Numbered from the stretch's first letter, positions 21,832 to 33,120 are shown. The stretch is 64,000 nt of DNA from Hetaerina americana (GCA_022747635.1 JAKTNV010000066.1:2194501-2258500); one strand, 5' to 3'. The notes: a model not told the origin generated them from the letters alone. Made by a program: numbers and translations.

Positions 21832-22870
21832 GGTATGGAATAAATGAGAATATTATTAATTGGATTAGAGACTTCTTGTCAAATCGCAAACAAATAGTAG
21901 TCATCGATGGGTTGTGCTCAGCGGAGAGAGATGTAACTTCGGGCGTCCCCAGGGGAAGTGTAATAGGGCCTCTTCTGTTTTTAATACACATAAATGGCTA
22001 AGGCACACACGTTGGTAGCAATCTGAGGTTATATGCTGACGACACGGTGGTCCATAGGGAAATAAGGAGCCAACTAGATCTCGAGCTACTCTCTTGAGAC
22101 TTAGACAATATCTCGGAATGGTGCAATAAATGGGGATTAACACTTGATATAGATAAGTGTGCAGTTTTGAAATTTTGGAACAAAGGAAGCGAAGAAGAGG
22201 ATATAAACTACGAAATAGAGGGTTCAGTACTGACTATGACCAATCAAGTTAAATATTATGGGGTTGTTCTAACACCACGCCTTTCATGGGGAGAACTTAT
22301 CAGGACAATATGCGGGTCAGCTTTAAAGAGATTCTTCATAAAACGGGTGGTAGGGTAATGTAATGAGAAAGTTAAAGAGTGGTGTTATTTTGCTCTAGTT
22401 TGACCTCATTTGGAATATGCCGCAAGTATTTGGGATCCGTGGGAGAAAATTTGGCAAAAAGAATTAGATAAAGTCCAGAGAAATTCCGCTAGATTCGTTA
22501 AAAATTGTTATTATAAGAACACAAGTGTGACAGGTCTCTTAGGGGAATTAGGCTGGGAACCACTTGAAGTACGGAGAGAACATGCGAGGCTTAGACTTTT
22601 AGAAAGGTTCAGAACAAACGACTTTAACTATGACACTGAAGGAATTATAATGGCCCCACACTACTTAGGTAGATCAGACTACAAAGATAAAATAAGGATA
22701 GATTCCAGAATAGATAGATACAAATTCTCATTCTTTTCCCGAACAATCAGAAATCACAATAGTAAGAAACCGAAGTCACTTTAGAAATATTAAAAACATT
22801 TAATTTACAAGTCGGAGCAAAGTTAAACACTGCAAAGCTGTCGGGTATACCTTCAGGTGCATGTGTATGT
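21832..22870 (+). mobile_element. CR1-like LINE, 3' half
   Basis: This begins with about 130 bases that repeat the end of the fragment 20600-21210 (GINENIINWIRDFLSNRKQI). It continues through VIGPLLFLIHING, LYADDTVVHREIRSQL (catalytic ADD), YYGVVLTPRLSWGELI, HLEYAASIWDPWEKIW, VQRNSARFVKNCYY and FFSRTIRNHN. There are several stops and a frameshift in the block GVPRGSV. It ends with the family 3' end near gctgtcgggtatacc. Confidence 0.85.
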
Positions 22871-23454
22871 AAGATGTAGATTGAGTGTTTGCATGTGTGT
22901 GGGGTGTAAGTGTTCATGCATGAATGTATGGCATGTTTTTTTTTGTGGATGCATGAATTTGAGGTAATTGCACGCGAATTCTCTTGGAAACATTTTTTTA
23001 TTGGTGGTCATATTCCAAATTCGCAATGGAGGGAAAATATTAACTATGCCTTCTTGAAAATAAATGCTAAAGAATCGCTTATTTTCCTGTCCAATCGGCT
23101 TCTTGTTATGTAGAGGTCGTCCTACCACCCTGTGTGAGAAACAGGGGTGTTTTTCAAAACACATTTAGGAGTAGATAAAGTGGGTTTTGTCGGCTCCAAA
23201 CGTACGCAAAGGGTGGAATACGAAGGCTTAGATGGAGTGGGAAGCATGGCAGCTCTTATGTGATTAACGATTCGGTTATGAGGAGGGAGTTCATGGAATG
23301 GTAAACGTTTTATGATGGGGATCTCCAAGCGAAAGAAGAGCTAGCAGATTAGTAGGCATGCATCGGGCATATATGGGACATACCGCAAAGGGAGACCTCG
23401 GAGTGAAATTTGGTAAACCAACCCTTACATACAAAATCGATCATGCATATGCAG
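22871..23454. other. No recognised feature
   Basis: This stretch has some GTGT-rich sequence near 22870-22930, probably the simple-repeat tail of the preceding LINE. I see no gene or repeat family in the rest. Confidence 0.5.
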
Positions 23455-24396
23455 TGGTAATTCGAAAAGCATGGTCTCCTATTTTTTTCATGAAAAATCA
23501 AATTTATTTCCAACGTTGCGTAAATCGTTGGAAAGGCTGAGCATTTAGCTATTTTTCTACATAGACGCCTTGGCGATCAATCAATTTTTGGCATCCTTGC
23601 AAGCAGCTTTTCAATACCTGCGTCGTAACTTTCTCCCGCCGAATTGTGAAGCCTACTGACCACTGTATCTCCGATATAATCCTGCCATTTACTGGAAATG
23701 TACGGTGAGAAGTGTATTGACATCAAAAAAGAGCGGATGTGGTGCTGGGAGTTGTTTGATGGCTGCGAAAACGTCCACGATGAGCAGCAGTCGATGGGGT
23801 GGCCGAGTTTGCGCATCGGAATCAACGGTGGCTCCGACTGACGAGATGGTGAACAATAACCGGAGAATTACCCTTCATTTAGATAAAGGAAGGCATTAAA
23901 ATGAAGAGAGTGGGTACTTCTCCCTACTGCAGAATATTGTGTGTCGGAGGTCCTCGGTTACAACAAGGTGTCTCACCAAAGGAGAGTGTTCATGCATATC
24001 ATGACAATGCACGTCCACATGTGTCACATCAAACGACCACCATACTCGATGAATTCGGCTGCTGGGATATCGTCGACCACCCTGCTGACCACGTTGCCCC
24101 GAGTGACTACCACTTGTTTCTCGCTCTCAAAAAGCACCTTGGAGGACAGAAATTCAAGTCAGACGAGGAATTGCAAGAAGCACTCCTCAAGTTGGCTTAG
24201 TGCCATGCGGCGGGAGAAAGGTACGACGCCGGTGTTAAAAAGCTGGTTACAAGGATTCAAAAAGTGATTGATCGTCAAGGAAACTATGTAGAAAATAGTT
24301 AAATTCTCAGCCTTTCCTACGATGTACACAAAGTTGAGAATTAATTTGATTTTCTCTAAAAAAAAGGGAACATTGCTTTTCGAATCGCCCTCGTAA
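23455..24396 (+). mobile_element. Rearranged mariner with long inverted ends
   Basis: Codons on the plus strand from 23700 read MYGEKCIDIKK, an N-terminal region, YHDNARPHVSHQTTTIL (second Asp), VAPSDYHLFLALKKHLGGQK (third Asp) and IQKVIDRQGNYVE. Frameshifts and missing pieces make it inactive. The left 200 bases (23461-23640) are an inverted copy of its own 3' end (minus strand: ESYDAGIEKLLARM), so the element has roughly 180-bp inverted ends. A second element at 60100-60836 has the same arrangement. Confidence 0.8.
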
Positions 24397-25240
24397 AATG
24401 AAAAGGAGGGGGCAGAGGGAGAACATAGGAACATATCCTATTTTCCTATGAATAACACGTGCATTACCAAAACAAAAATCTAAATATGACCGAAAAACAT
24501 GATTTTTCGCATAATGTAAAACAAAAATGGAAAATCCAAACATTTACATAACTATGTACACTTTAAGGAAGAGTCTCGCAAAAATTGATTAGCCCGGAAG
24601 CATGCCTTTCTATTTGTATTCTATTTAATACATAACTGCTACTTTCAAAGTTATTTCATCTCAAAAATCCATGAGAAAAAGAATGATCATGTAATTTCTA
24701 TGCCTCATTTGTTCTAGTATGTAGTGCTTCTATATTCTAATGCATAGTACTTCACATATAGGTAGAGTATATCATATTGTATACACGTACGTATAAATAT
24801 ATGATAGGATAGGTAGATCACTCGAATGGAATTGAGTGACAATACTAGTAAAGTAAACAAAACAAGAAAATTTCATTTATTCTTTAATCTTTTATACATT
24901 TGACTTGCTGGGAGTTAATTTACGTAGCATGTAAAAGGGCACATTGTCATATGTCTCGTTTCGACTCACGAATCATAGCGGAAAAGAGATAAGGTAGCAT
25001 ATTGTGTTGGCTTGTAAATATTGCTTTTTTCGTAAAATCGTCATATTGTAAATATTGTTTTGATCCTTCTGTTGTTTTGGATGAATTACAATCAGCTGGC
25101 TCTATTCTTCTGCATACTTATGGCATGTATATGCCACAAGCAATTATGATTCCATGTATTCATTGCTTGTTACCATCTATAAGTGTATGGATATAGACCT
25201 TTTTTTACACACAATATGTATATATACACACACGAGGGCA
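24397..25240. other. No recognised feature
   Basis: AT-rich sequence. A 64-codon frame at 25002-25196 shows no family resemblance. I see no RNA or transposon signature. Confidence 0.5.
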
Positions 25241-25242
25241 TA

Positions 25243-26574
25243 CTACCTTGATCAAAAATTTCCCGGAATTTATTCAGAAAATTAAAAATACAAGTTTATT
25301 CATCTAAATCTATATTGTCCCCTTCAAAGTAATCCCCATCGACTGCAACACACTTATGCCAGCGCTTGATCCAATCCTCGAAACATTTTTTATATTCGGT
25401 TTTCGGTATGTCCATCAGTGCTTCCTGCGATTTTTCCATTACTTCCTCTCGGCTGCTAAAACGCGTTCCCCGTAATGGTTTTTTAACTCGATTGAACAGA
25501 AAGAAGTCACAGGGAGCCAAATCAGGTGAATTCGGTGGCTGTTGGATGGTATTTGTTGCATTTTTCGTCAAAAAATTACGAATAATGATAGCACTGTGCG
25601 ACGGTGCGTTATCATGGTGCAAAATCCACGAGTTTTCTGCCCACATTTCTGGTCTCTTTCGGCGAATTGCTTCACGCAAACGTCTCATAACGCCCAAATA
25701 ATACTCTTTGTTTACTGTCTGGCCTTCTGGCAAAAATTCATGATGCACTACACCGTTGTAATCCATGAAAACCGTCAGCATTGCCTTCTTTTTTGACTGA
25801 AAACGACGTGGTTTTTTTGGTCTCGGCTCATTTGGTGAACGCCATTCACTTGCCTAATGTCTGGATTGCGTGTCGTACTCATAAACCCACGTCTCGTCTC
25901 CAGTAATGATCCTTTTGATGAATGTGGGATCGGATTCAGCCTCGCAAATCATGTCTTTTGCGACGTCAACACGGTCTCTTTTTTGCATGAAATTGAGGTC
26001 TTTTGGCACCAACTTTGCTGCTACACGACGGAAACCCAAATCATTAACCACAATGTCTTGGGCGGATCCATAGGCAATGTTCAAGTCCTCCGCTATTTCT
26101 CTGATGGTTAATTTGCGGTTATTGACCAACATTTCTTTTACTTTATCAATTTTTTCACCGACTTTCGATGTCGATGGTCTGCCACTGCGTTCATCATCTT
26201 CGATTGACTCACGACCACTTCTGAACCGCTCGTGCCACTGGTAAACGACCGTTTTTTTTAGAGAATCGTTGCCGAAACACTTTTCCAGCATTTCCAACGT
26301 CCGTGCGCCACTAAATCCGTTTTTTACGCAAAATTTAATACAAGTTCGTTGTTGCAAATTTAAATCCATTTCTGAAATTGTAAAAAATCGCCAACACACA
26401 CAGAGATAGATGTACTCTTGGCTACGTAACTTTTGCAAATGTCAAGTTATGACACTAAGATTTAAAGGGAATATCAACAACAGATGTACCAATTTAACAA
26501 AAAAAACAGAACTCAAATCGGAACGATGGGAGCGCCACACGGTGGTTATTCCGGGAACTTTTTGATCAAGGTAG
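25243..26574 (-). mobile_element. Near-complete mariner element (1332 bp)
   Basis: Both ends are present: inverted repeats starting ctaccttgatcaaaaa, with a TA target duplication at 25241-25242 and 26575-26576. The length is normal for mariner elements, about 1.3 kb. The transposase frame lies on the minus strand and is disrupted only by a single in-frame stop (see next entry). This is the youngest-looking DNA transposon in the window. Confidence 0.92.
25296..26369 (-). pseudogene. Mariner transposase with one in-frame stop
   Basis: The transposase cuts and joins DNA at TA sites. The frame begins at MDLNLQQRTCIKFCVKNG, with an N-terminal helix-turn-helix region (DSLKKTVVYQWHERFRSGRE, then DDERSGRPSTS). 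The catalytic triad is complete: TGDETWVYEY (D1), HHDNAPSH (D2) and SPDLAPCDFF (D3). Thirty-four residues lie between D2 and D3, as expected for D,D34D mariners. A TAG at 25857-25855 interrupts the frame after TQSRH; the same frame resumes at once with ASEWRSPNEPRPKKPRR and runs to the normal end. With the stop the product would lack D2 and D3. An upstream ATG at 26438 is also in frame. The total of about 357 codons is close to the usual 345. Confidence 0.9.
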
Positions 26575-26576
26575 TA

Positions 26577-27404
26577 TGCGTGGATTCTATACGTATTCAA
26601 GCTAACTATGAAGCCCTGGGCACGCGGTATCTTTTGAAATTCGTGATAGCTACAAAGTTCTGGTTGCCCGTTATACTTATAGGTGCACTTTATCAACGGG
26701 AAAATATGGCACTCTTTCGCTTATGAGGGCAGAGTAGACTGGAAATCATTGATAGACACGTATAGATGCTTCTACCTTCGATCACTCCTTTAGGATATAT
26801 CTCCAAACCTGCATCATGGAAGTATCCAGAGCCTTCTTACATTCTCTCTCCTAGGGGTTTTTGTTCTTAAGATAGGGTTTATTGTCATGGGATTATGACT
26901 TTAGTAGTGTAAATATCAGAATAAATAAACCTTTCCTCTCTTGTACAACTGTCAAAGGAGAATTATGACATTTGGGAAATAGGGTGTGTTTAATAGTGTG
27001 GGAAAGATGATAGTTATTTTGGCTAGATTAATTTAGATGACGACGTGTGGTGTTTGCCGAGATAGTTGTAGTCCCCAGGACATAGTGTGTCGTTAACATA
27101 TGACCCGAATGCCATCTGAATTTGTTTCGGCACGCTTGAAAATTATAATTTAACTGAAATAATTCCAAAGTCGATGGGAACGGCATTTGGTATTTTCCCA
27201 CAATAACCAGAGAGAAGAATAGTTTGGCTCTGTTGCTACCTCTCGTTTTCTCGTTGCTGTACTGCTGTTGTTGATTCAGGGAGGGTTCCCGTCACAACGA
27301 AAGGGAGGAGCTATTATCGCGGGGTTGGCCTTTGAGAAGCACTGAGATTTGGGATTGGATAGTTTAGTCTTCTTTGTCTATTTCAAATGGACATATCTCT
27401 TCAT
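26577..27404. other. No recognised feature
   Basis: Unique-looking sequence without a supported gene or repeat. Confidence 0.5.
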
Positions 27405-27460
27405 CACAACTAAATAGTGATCAGAGTCCGCATCCGCTCCCAGGGAAGGTGTGTGAATTG
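27405..27460 (-). mobile_element. Small LINE family 1 scrap
   Basis: The text cagagtccgcatccgctccc matches the linker just after the endonuclease domain in the family-1 copies at 35840 and 48255. Only about 50 bases can be aligned. Confidence 0.45.
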
Positions 27461-27844
27461 GCCATGCTGTGCTGTGCCTTTAACCATTGCGTATTTGTTC
27501 TTAACCGATACCTTTGGTTTGGGGAGAGTGGTGGGAATTGAGGGAATGATTGCGTGCCGGCTGCGTTTGGTGCACCGTCTGTTAGCTTCACAGGTGTCTC
27601 CCAAGTGTCCACACGTTTGTGTAAACTTGGCGTCAAGTTTAAACGGTTGGCCGTGACTTAAACATCTGTAAATGGCACGTTAGTGGATAAAAATGAGGAA
27701 AGAGAGTGTATTATGAACGCTTGAAGAAATATATTGAACAGATAAATGCGGGATGTAGTGGTAGTTCGTCATTATGAAAATTATTTGCCCTTTTCCACAG
27801 ATTCATTTGTAACACTTCCCTGATAATGTCCTTCTTTAGAATCA
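27461..27844. other. No recognised feature
   Basis: Three overlapping frames of 64-79 codons are present on both strands (27410-27656). None shows codon or motif evidence for a gene. Confidence 0.45.
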
Positions 27845-28175
27845 CTTGGGGTTTGCAATTAATTACCGAATTGGATCCCGTGCAGCGTAGAGATGTCTAC
27901 AACGCAGTTAAGATAAACTCAATAGAGATTGCAAAATGCTGGAGCACCTAGGCTGGGAATAACTCAATGGAGCGAAGGTTAAATTACAGATTGAAGCTCT
28001 TGCATGTGAACTGTAGGGAATTTCTTTATCAGTGACACAGAAAATGTATCATTACCCTCATCGCATGACGGTAGGAGAGAACATGCTAGTGAAATTAGAG
28101 GGAATAAGTGTAGAGCAGATGCATTAGAGTTGTAATTTTTTCCACGAACGACCGTTGCCTCTTCACGAAAGTGTA
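27845..28175 (+). mobile_element. CR1-like LINE C-terminal remnant
   Basis: Decayed reading frames match the family end. They include a tattered VQR region, MLEHLGWE, YHYPHRM and FFPRTTVASS. It is similar to the fragment at 19776-20040. Confidence 0.7.
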
Positions 28176-28904
28176 GTCCTCAGATAATATCCATCGCTTC
28201 GTAAACCCTTAAATGTGTACACTTTCGGTAATGACGAAACGGAGTTTCCTGGTTCTTTGTTCATGTGTATGGGCGTGTGTTTGGTTTGCAATCATACATT
28301 TTTGAAGTACTCACGTGGGTCTATGGACGTGCGCTGTTTTCTGTGGGCGGTCAATCCGAATTCCGTAAATAGATTTATAGAACGGGGAAAGAGGCCCTGA
28401 GATAACATTTCGCATCAAAGATATTTCATTTGAAATGAATTATGACGACTTTCCTCCGATCTGACAGTTCCACAATAACGAGGACTTGAAAGCTAGCATT
28501 ATGACTATTGTTTTTCGGTAGCATTGAAGGATTTTTGTTGCAGAGTAGGATGTTATGTTGTGCTCTGTTTGGGGAGACTGGATGTTTATTCGGCAGATGT
28601 GTTAATCTAAAAACTTAACTGGAATAGAACACACCCTGACTGTTGTTTGCAGGGTATCAAAAAATACTTTTAAAATGAAATAACGCATCAGGCAGATTTT
28701 GGATGGACGTATTCTGAACACTCCCAACATTTCCTAGTTTAGCCCAACAACCCAACCCTCATTGCTGAAACATTTGGATATTTTTGTGTTCTCTAGCAGG
28801 CGGCGCTTGGGAGGGTGTCAGATGGTGAATACACACCAGAGTAGGGTTTACTCAAATATGACCCTACCGCGGTTTGAAAATGATATTCTGGTCACTGATT
28901 CTCG
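28176..28904. other. No recognised feature
   Basis: No supported gene. The text ggattttggatggac near 28690 could be a scrap of the family-1 LINE tail. Confidence 0.4.
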
Positions 28905-29165
28905 GGGAAAAAATGAAATCTTAAACCCATCTGTACTACACTTGATCTCTCTAACTTTCATGACCTAAACTCTACTGCCGTGGTATGATGGGGGCAATAA
29001 TACATTTTCAAAATTACTGCTAAAGGGAGATTCTTAATATTTATGCAAGAGCCTCAATCTCTAATTTAGGCGTCGCTCCAGTAAGTGGATCACAGCTAAG
29101 CTGCTCTAATACTATTTTGGATACGCTACCAAGTTTATCTTAACAACGTTTTGAAATTCTAGCCG
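28905..29165 (-). mobile_element. CR1-like LINE remnant
   Basis: On the minus strand scattered matches to the C-terminal region can be read (DKLGSVSKIVLEQLSCDPL). It parallels the minus fragment at 18120-18715, including the gggcaataatacattttnaa stretch near its 3' part. Confidence 0.6.
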
Positions 29166-29560
29166 CTATAAGACTGTTTCCCGGTAACACTGAAATCTCC
29201 AAAATGTAGTAAAAGACGCAGATCGTTAAACACGACAAATCGACCAAAAACGCATTCCAAAATGATGTAGAGCTTGAAGGTAATTAAATGTGAAAAAAAT
29301 GCACCGTCGCGTATACCCGAAGCATAAGTAAACACAACCAAACTTACGCTCTCGGGGGGAATCGGATGAGCGACGTGGATGAAATAAAATACCTTTGAGG
29401 GTCAATATTGCATTGGATTCCCATATGACTAAATGATGCAAGATTTGTGGAGGGGCACTAAAAAGAGCTTACATTAGTCTATTCGTCGTCAGTTGTAGTA
29501 ACGAATAAGTGAAGGTGCGTTTGATCTTATTAAAGAACTCACGTTGAGTTTGTGGAGAGC
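29166..29560. other. No recognised feature
   Basis: Two overlapping minus-strand frames of 60-71 codons exist, without recognisable motifs. Confidence 0.45.
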
Positions 29561-29660
29561 GTTCGGGATCATTTTCAAAACAGGTTGATCACAGACTTGA
29601 ATAGGGTAGAGAGAAATGCGTCTAGGTTTGTGTAACCTCCCCGTGTCAAAGGGCATAGAG
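29561..29660 (+). mobile_element. CR1-like LINE scrap
   Basis: The frame LITDLNRVERNASRFV matches LISELERVQRRGARFV of the element at 37047-38215. Nothing else of the element can be read around it. Confidence 0.55.
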
Positions 29661-29729
29661 CGGCAGACATATCACACAGATTTAGGGTTTGAGCCATTGG
29701 ATATGCGAAAAGCTACATGCAACTTATAA

Positions 29730-30575
29730 CAAATAAATAAAGGGCGTGGTTTGGCGTTGAACATTGAAAATGGAATTAAACCCCATTTAGCTCATCTTAT
29801 CTAGGCTTCTGATGTCGTGAAGGATATTCCAGTGTCGGTTACGGAAACGTCGATGGAGATGGGGAAGTCAAACCAAAGGAAGACCTGAGACAAATTAATT
29901 CATCCAATTTGGTTGGGAAGTACTAATGTCTACTATAATCAATTTTCCCTAGAGCTTTTAATTGACTAAAACTTGTTAGATTTTACACGCGGTGACATGT
30001 AAAATCTAACAAAAACCGTCTCATCTGTTTGTGAAAATCTAGAGAGTGAATAGAGTGGTATTTTACAGGTGGGTACTTTAATATTCGAAAAACTCTAGTA
30101 TCTTAAATTTTATATTGAACCAGTCTTCGAGCATTCATTCAAAGATTTCCAAATGACATCACCTCGCATTTGCGCACCAGAGACATGGACTCAGGTAGCA
30201 TCTTGTCGGTCAATTTTATGGCCAGGCCGGCATTTGATCTACACCATAGCCTATGACGTAGGTGATGAGAATTTTAAGGCGCAAACATGCATTCGTACAT
30301 GAACGATATGTCAAAACACCGCTGTCGTCGATATTCGATACTAGAATTTATCGCTTTTGTTTGGTACAATACGAAGACCTTAGTCCGAGGTTCATTAACT
30401 GTAATTATGATGCCATTATTTGCAGGGGATAATCGCGAAGATTGATGAGAACTTGACGAAAAATGGAAAGAATTAGATGTTTCGGAGGCGTAGTGGAGGC
30501 CCCTGGAAGGAAATAATATTCCGTCAAAAGGGACCAAGGAAACCATTGATGCAATAAATCGGGAAGAAATATTTC
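29730..30575 (-). other. 3' flank of copy C, shared with copy B
   Basis: This non-coding region aligns with 11301-12110 of the left arm. It also shares its gene-proximal part with the 3' flank of copy D (63061-63205). It contains a perfect 15-bp-stem hairpin at 29973-30012 that copy B lacks. Confidence 0.7.
29973..30012. other. Perfect 15-bp hairpin
   Basis: ttgttagattttaca and its exact complement tgtaaaatctaacaa flank a 10-base loop. The homologous position in the left arm (near 11505-11555) has no such hairpin. Confidence 0.75.
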
Positions 30576-30945
30576 TTTATTGTCTCAAGTGAAGCAGTAA
30601 GAGCTGAAGATGTAACAGAGCAGTAGATGGCGCAAGTGGTTTGCGCGCATGACCTGAAATCAAACATTGATTACTTCTAACAACTCGTGACCTCCAGCAA
30701 GATGATCTTCATAGCAAGAAGCCGATTATCTTTCATTGAATGGTCTTTGCTCCGGATGAAATCCCTCCGGAAATACAACAGGCAGTGGCCATTCGAGAAA
30801 GCTTGTCTCCACCTTGTCGAAAGTATGGACAACCCATTGTCTCAGGGTTTCTCTTACTGAACCATCAGATCTCCCACCCGAACTGCTTCTGTCCAGGGAA
30901 CCGACCCTGGCCGATGGGCAGGGCTATCCCGAGTACCCTGGCTTC
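30576..30945 (-). other. Copy C 3' untranslated region with AATAAA
   Basis: The 3' UTR is homologous to those of copies B and D over its full length. A poly(A) signal AATAAA lies on the minus strand at 30581-30576, giving a 3' UTR of about 370-390 bases. Confidence 0.65.
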
Positions 30946-31277
30946 CTAATCCTCGTTGTGGTACTTGGGCTTCTTATCGCAGGCCTTTGGTGGCGGGTGT
31001 TGGTGTTCCTGGCTCTCACTGGAGTCGCTGCTATCGTGGGATGACGACGATGATGACGACGAAGATGACGACGAATCGTGTTAACTGGAACTGCTGCTGT
31101 GAGAGTGCGATGGTTTATCCGGCTTGTGCTCCGGCTTGTATGGTTTGTGTTCCTCGCTGGCACTGCCATGGCTCTCGCTGTGGTGGTGTCCACCCTTGTG
31201 GGGTTTCTTTCCATTTTTGCTGCCGTATCCGTCGTCCAATTGGGTGGGACTATCTACCACTTTCTCGCTTTCTCCCC
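30946..31277 (-). pseudogene. Copy C exon 3, Ser/His-rich, with a premature stop
   Basis: The exon starts at an acceptor (gcggatatttcag) and, joined to the leftover G of exon 2 (32818-32903), reads GGESEKVVDSPTQLDDGYG. It continues KKPHKGGHHHSESHGSASEE and KPDKPSHSHSSSSS to a TAA at 31083-31081, codon 91 of the predicted protein. Beyond it the same frame remains open for 44 codons (HDSSSSSSSSSSSHDSSDSS to KPKYHNED) and ends at TAG 30948-30946. The stop replaces TCT in the other copies. Copy C would therefore make a shortened protein of 90 residues or be a young pseudogene. The frame beyond the stop is otherwise intact. Confidence 0.8.
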
Positions 31278-32817
31278 CTGAAATATCCGCAAATTATACA
31301 TATGTTTAATAAAGTATAAAACATCCTAGGGGATAAATTCCAGTATAAATATATTGCTTAATCCCAGTGGTTTTTTATTTATTTATAGCCGTTATCAGTC
31401 ATCCCCTGCTTCACACTCGCACCTCCCTTGGCCCACTTTACTATCGGTAACTAGCTGTATACATCTCGCTTAGGATTACCAGCAAAGGTTTTATGAACAC
31501 AATATTTTGGTTCTCAAAAAAGAAATCATTTTGGATTTAGAAAGAGGATGTCAGCGAATGATGTCACGGCAAATAAAAACAGGTCTCAGGTACAAGTTGA
31601 ATTGCTGTGACACTTGTACTCGAATGTCTTTCTATAAATTACTGATTATGAAAAGGTATTTGACAGATTGAACGGAATGTTTATATGTGAACATTATACA
31701 GCTGACATAGTGGTTTAAGTACATTCAAATGAGGAGTACACGCGGATGCAGGAGATTCTGGGAGAGGCATTGCGATGAAATTATAGGCATTTTTGATATA
31801 ATTAGGGACTTGGGCAGTATGAAAATATACAATAATTTACAGTGATATTGGATTTAGGCTACATTATGTAATTGTACGCATGGATATAGCCACCCCAAGC
31901 CGGGGTGCTACTGACGATAATTGTGCCTGTAATAATTCCCCATAACGTATGCATGGAGAAGGTGATTACGTTTCCCAAGTTGTTTGCAGAATTACTTAAG
32001 AATATTGATGAATACCATTTAAAGGGATTCCTATCTCCACTCACGATATTTTACTTTCTTGGGTCATTTAGTTTCCTTGATATTTCACTCCATTTGGTAA
32101 ATGACCATTTTCTCGATGACGGAAATCATACGCGTTCCTCGCCGCCCTTGTTGTGAAGAGTCACGTTTTATTTTAACGTTTCCTTTTTATATTTATTCAA
32201 TCATTTACCAAGAAATTTAATTTGTTATTATAGCCTCGTCTTCAAAGACTCACACCCCTCTTAATATTTCTTCGACAACTTCTAGGTTCCTTGGATGATA
32301 TCTAATTCTCCTCAAGCACTAATTGCTGCAATTTAACATTATGTCGCGCAAATTGGAACAAGGTTATTCCATACATATTCGAATCAATCTTCTTGAATGG
32401 ATTACAGCTAAAATATTTATGAACGTGGAATTTTGTCGATTCTATTCTTAAGGAAGGTTTTTATAACTACGTCCAAAGACTCTGCCCAGGAATGGTGCGA
32501 CTATAGTTTGACTCTTTGTCTCTCTTTTGATTTCTGCTGTCTAAGAAAATGCGTCTTCTTCCCCACACAAAACCTCTCAAGAAGGCAAGATTATTGCATC
32601 CATGAAACGTGCTTATCGCAATCTACAACCCATTACTTTTAAACATCCCAAAGTCTTTCAACCTACGCCCATCATCTTTAGACTTCTAACATGATAACCA
32701 CTGGCGTCCCATGACCGATTTTTCGAAAAACGAATTCATGGAACTACGTTTCTATTATGTATGTGTTTGTGTGCGTTTGAAAGTATAATATAACACGAAT
32801 TAATTTTGAATACTCAC
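31278..32817 (-). other. Copy C intron 2, with an old LINE relic
   Basis: The intron runs from the donor CCAG|gtgagtat to the acceptor at 31280-31278. Its middle (31730-32060) aligns with intron 2 of copy D (59330-59720). On the plus strand 31500-31800 keeps traces of a reverse transcriptase: FGFRKRMSANDV, DYEKVFDRLNGM and ADIVV followed by NEEYTRMQEILGEAL. The rest shows nothing recognisable. Confidence 0.65.
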
Positions 32818-32903
32818 CTGGAAATGGAAATGCGTTTATCTCGGACAGCACCACTCCCATCAAGAACACGCTAAGAACCAAACACCACTTCATTGTGTGA
32901 AAT
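32818..32903 (-). CDS. Copy C exon 2: signal peptide
   Basis: The ATG at 32893-32891 opens MKWCLVLSVFLMGVVL, then SEINAFPFP, with a predicted signal cleavage after INA. The coding part is 76 bases and ends CCAG|gtgagt, the same phase as copies A and D. The acceptor before it (ccttccag) is clear. With exon 3 at 30946-31277 it forms the only minus-strand copy that is complete in the window. Confidence 0.85.
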
Positions 32904-33052
32904 CTGGAAGGAAATAAAACGAGAATTCATTCGAAGTTGTATAGTTGGCCCTGATCTACAGGCAGGAGGGAAACAAATTGAAGTCCATTAAAAAAATTAA
33001 AATAAGTGAATTGATGTTTAAACGAAAAGTATATAAATAAATATGGGCTAAC

Positions 33053-33120
33053 CAGATGACGGCGCAACTCGAAGAACTGATCAGCTGCTGGCTCTGACAC
33101 TCGAGGACCCAGCTTTTATA
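33053..33120 (-). promoter_or_regulatory. Copy C core promoter and non-coding exon 1
   Basis: TATAAAA lies at 33120-33114 (minus), followed by gctgggtcctcgag. The leader gttcttcgagttgcgc runs to catctg at 33053. The donor gttagc is unusual but keeps GT. Upstream, gcgaagcggcggcgga and tacccttatcaatgca are shared with the other copies. Confidence 0.75.

Noticed and set aside
27410..27656. Overlapping frames on both strands
   Set aside because: Three mutually overlapping frames without motifs; part lies in a LINE scrap.
30740..31319. Plus-strand frames of 61-110 codons over copy C
   Set aside because: Antisense to copy C exon 3 and 3' UTR, with no independent support.
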